A DNA stretch of 64,000 nt from CAZEAC01 sp964510065 (GTDB taxonomy: Bacteria; Bdellovibrionota_C; UBA2361; CAIXSY01): assembly GCA_964510065.1 (NCBI GenBank), contig CAZEAC010000010.1:23196-87195 (forward strand). The letters are read 5' to 3'. The position numbers and the translations under genes are program-made. A model generated the notes under the pieces. That model saw only the letters and a program-made list of their open reading frames with translations. It made no database searches and was not told where the DNA came from. Shown here in pieces: positions 61,842-64,000 of this stretch (the first letter of the stretch is position 1; each line of letters begins with the position of its first letter).

Positions 61842-63953
61842 TCAAAAGATCACCTGGCCTTCCATGTAGGCAGGGATCTTGGCAGCGAAAGTGTCGAGTA
61901 CCGTGGGTGCGATATCGACAATATGAGGATCAGGCTTTTTAATCTTTCGATTGCTAAAAATAATGCCGGGAATCACCTTCGGATCGACGTGGTGGTCTCC
62001 ACTCCAGGCTTTAATATTGTCACTAAAAAGCTCGGGTTCAATTGTGCCGGTTACTGAATCCCAGGAAACACGGTAACCTGGAGCATAGCCTACAATGAGA
62101 TCGGGGGCTTCATCCGTGTAAAGTCCGCGATATTCCTGAGCGGTGTCGTATACTTTTCGTACGGCCCGAGTCTGTTCCTTCGGATCCGTTACAGATTCTA
62201 GTTTCGCGATAATCTCTCGCTTTAACGCATCGACATTTTCAGGATCGACAATTCCGAATCGCTCTCGGCCCTTCACGTTCAGATAAAGGCCCGAAAGCCC
62301 TATTGCAAAGGCGCGAGTTTTTGACCAGTCGACATCCTGAAGGTAATCGGCGCCGACAGTTTTTCCATCCTTGAGCGCAAGGTAGCCGTTCTGAAATAGC
62401 CAAGTGTTAATATTAAGTCCACGCCTAAAGGAAGCGAAGCCGTGATCGCTTAGCACAATGAGAAGGTCGTCAGGCCGAATGCTTGCACGGACTTTGCCCA
62501 CGAGCTGATCCATGCGCTGATACATTTCGGGGATCACATCGGCGAACTTCGCGCGATCCTCGACAGGTGAAGGGTGCTGTGAGTCGAGATAACGCCAAAA
62601 CATGTGCTGAATACGATCGCTCGCATCAAAGACGCAGACACAAACGCCTTCGCGAGTGCGATCAAGTAAGTCCATAAACATTCGCTCGCGTTCTTCGTGC
62701 GTGAGGTACGCCTGATCAAGGAAGCGCTGATCGTCAAGCGCAAGCTCGTTTCGTCCCCAGGTGTCTTCGAGCAGTCCGAGGGTGCCAAAACTTCCCTGGC
62801 GTTTTGCAAGCCAGGAGCTAAAAAATATCGGCTGCGCAATTGGCAGCGCGGGTTTATCCGGGTTCGCATTGACCGGGGAAACGTACAAAGAGAATTCTTC
62901 TCCGAGCTCGCGAACGCAGAAGCGGGCAATGCCGGAAACTAATTTTCGCCCGTAGCGAAATTCGAGTTCGATCCATGACGAAAAGGTATTGAGCGTAAGT
63001 ATTGTCTTCGATTTTCCAACGGTGAGAATAGCTTCTTGGGTGGCGTCCAGTACCTCAACAGAAAACTGCGCTTTGAGGTAGCCTTCTCCTTTCGGGGCCG
63101 GGGGGCCGTCTATTTCGCCTCGAAAAGTTTTCCCTTCACGAATAAGCTCACGCATTTCGCCGCCTGTGGTCTGACCTTGCTTCTTTCGCGTGGTAAAGAA
63201 TGAGAAGCTTCCCTGAGTTCCTTTCAAATCTGGTGTGCACATTGCTGAAAGAATGTTGCCTCGAAATTTTTCGGGAGGGTAGGAGATTGGAACTCGTAGT
63301 ACATTCGAGTAAATTCCGTAATCGCCCAATATTTTCCAAAATGGACGAGACTTACGTGTAATCACGACTTTTGGTGCGCGAAGCGGAATCTTTAGGCCAA
63401 AAAGCTTAAAGAATTTTCCAGATCGTTCTGTTTCCGTTGAGGAAAGTAGCGGAAGGCAACTTCGTTTGTCGCGCGTCAAAAAATCGAAAATATTGTGTGC
63501 TCCCGGATTTACTCCGGTTTGAAAAGTTGACCAGGCTACTGGTGATAGAGCGGGAAGAGTTGTTCCAAGCCTTTCGTAAGAACCTTCTTCGCGAAGCGCT
63601 TTGAGGTTTGGCATCGTGCCGGCCTGCATGTATTTCTCAACAAGCGAGGGTTCTAGTCCATCCAAGCCGACGATGACTACTCTCCTTGCTTTCGCTTTTT
63701 TACTAACGCCAAAGCCGCGCGCTTTACGGAAAACCCACTGCAGCGGCCAGAGTGCAATAGTGGCAAGCGCCATAAAGATCGTCAGTACAAAGACGAACGT
63801 TGAGCCCAAAAAAGCGAACCCAGCCCCAGGCCCGATATAGGCAAAAGCAACTTCAGGAACAATCAGCAGAAGTGCCGCAAGAATATACATAGTACCCAAA
63901 CAATACCGTTTTGCCTCCCCAAGATCCAGCTCGCAACCCATAAATCTGGACAC
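61842..63953 (-). CDS. Membrane-bound alkaline-phosphatase-superfamily phosphodiesterase-like protein
   Basis: A 703-residue protein with two N-terminal helices (about 22-40 and 45-70) and an external type I phosphodiesterase-like domain closely related to the 57745 protein: VIVGLDGLEPSLVEKYM, TTLPALSPVAWSTFQTG, VLSDHGFASFRRGLN and SGDHHVDPKVIPG. Here the second His pair is intact, compared with DHC in its relative. The start may be as late as ATG 63890 (MYILAALL). It heads the minus-strand envelope operon, though 148 bases separate it from the next gene. Confidence 0.85.
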   Translation of the reverse strand: MSRFMGCELDLGEAKRYCLGTMYILAALLLIVPEVAFAYIGPGAGFAFLGSTFVFVLTIFMALATIALWPLQWVFRKARGFGVSKKAKARRVVIVGLDGLEPSLVEKYMQAGTMPNLKALREEGSYERLGTTLPALSPVAWSTFQTGVNPGAHNIFDFLTRDKRSCLPLLSSTETERSGKFFKLFGLKIPLRAPKVVITRKSRPFWKILGDYGIYSNVLRVPISYPPEKFRGNILSAMCTPDLKGTQGSFSFFTTRKKQGQTTGGEMRELIREGKTFRGEIDGPPAPKGEGYLKAQFSVEVLDATQEAILTVGKSKTILTLNTFSSWIELEFRYGRKLVSGIARFCVRELGEEFSLYVSPVNANPDKPALPIAQPIFFSSWLAKRQGSFGTLGLLEDTWGRNELALDDQRFLDQAYLTHEERERMFMDLLDRTREGVCVCVFDASDRIQHMFWRYLDSQHPSPVEDRAKFADVIPEMYQRMDQLVGKVRASIRPDDLLIVLSDHGFASFRRGLNINTWLFQNGYLALKDGKTVGADYLQDVDWSKTRAFAIGLSGLYLNVKGRERFGIVDPENVDALKREIIAKLESVTDPKEQTRAVRKVYDTAQEYRGLYTDEAPDLIVGYAPGYRVSWDSVTGTIEPELFSDNIKAWSGDHHVDPKVIPGIIFSNRKIKKPDPHIVDIAPTVLDTFAAKIPAYMEGQVIF

Positions 63954-63958
63954 CCAAA

Positions 63959-63984
63959 CTCGCTAAAAAAGCGAGCAACTTTTT
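63959..63984. terminator. Candidate hairpin at the window edge
   Basis: ctcgct (63959-63964) pairs with agcgag (63970-63975) around an A5 loop, then caacttttt on the plus strand. No plus-strand gene ends here, so it may end a gene beyond the window on the minus strand, for which the T run is weak. Confidence 0.3.
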
Positions 63985-64000
63985 GATAAATTCGACGAAT

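Overview
The window looks like part of a metagenome-assembled scaffold (it holds one run of Ns at 50815-50824) from an uncultured Gram-negative bacterium of moderate GC. Support for a Gram-negative envelope comes from a probable outer-membrane barrel ending in Phe (17765-18799), several lipoproteins and Tat substrates. The DnaA-related Hda-like gene, beginning with a clamp-binding-type motif, points towards a proteobacterial or delta-like lineage, but nothing here fixes the phylum. No rRNA, tRNA, CRISPR array, integrase or complete insertion sequence was seen. Layout, left half: a truncated polysaccharide deacetylase diverges from a GH31 glycosidase (1-3018). A first cluster of TadG/TadE-like proteins follows (3342-6771), then upp, unknown genes, recQ, a HEAT-repeat protein, a secreted beta-helix protein, rfbA, a Na+/Ca2+ exchanger, prmC, a His-rich outer-membrane protein, a murA-hda-HAD run, fabF, nth, panB-panD-smpB and the tmRNA gene ssrA (28767-29174). 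The murA product has Asp where the fosfomycin-target Cys is expected. Middle: behind ssrA lies about 500 bp of degenerate repeats and hairpins, then an AT-richer patch with a Fic protein and a cupin, a glycerophosphodiesterase lipoprotein, a large AAA+ ATPase, a receiver-only response regulator, and a second TadE/Flp/TadG-like cluster (35899-41801). Neither Tad-like cluster has the ATPase, secretin or platform genes nearby. A secreted GH13 alpha-amylase ends inside a perfect 32-bp palindrome. Right third: two tightly packed operons converge at 55.32 kb. The plus-strand operon (44630-55318) encodes an LTA-synthase-like phosphotransferase, a beta-propeller/HEAT dehydrogenase-like protein, a Tat-exported Gfo/Idh/MocA oxidoreductase, a UbiA-family prenyltransferase and two very large polytopic membrane proteins. 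The minus-strand operon (63953-55328) encodes two alkaline-phosphatase-superfamily phosphodiesterase-like proteins, a sulfatase-like protein, a membrane protein, a 71-residue protein and a third copy of the same large membrane protein family. The shared membrane family (GWDxxxHxYL in the first loop, GYP soon after) together with a polyprenyl-phosphate-type UbiA enzyme and four envelope phospho- or sulfo-transferase-like enzymes makes this the best candidate for an undescribed system, plausibly building or decorating a lipid-linked envelope polymer. That role is inference from context, not demonstrated.
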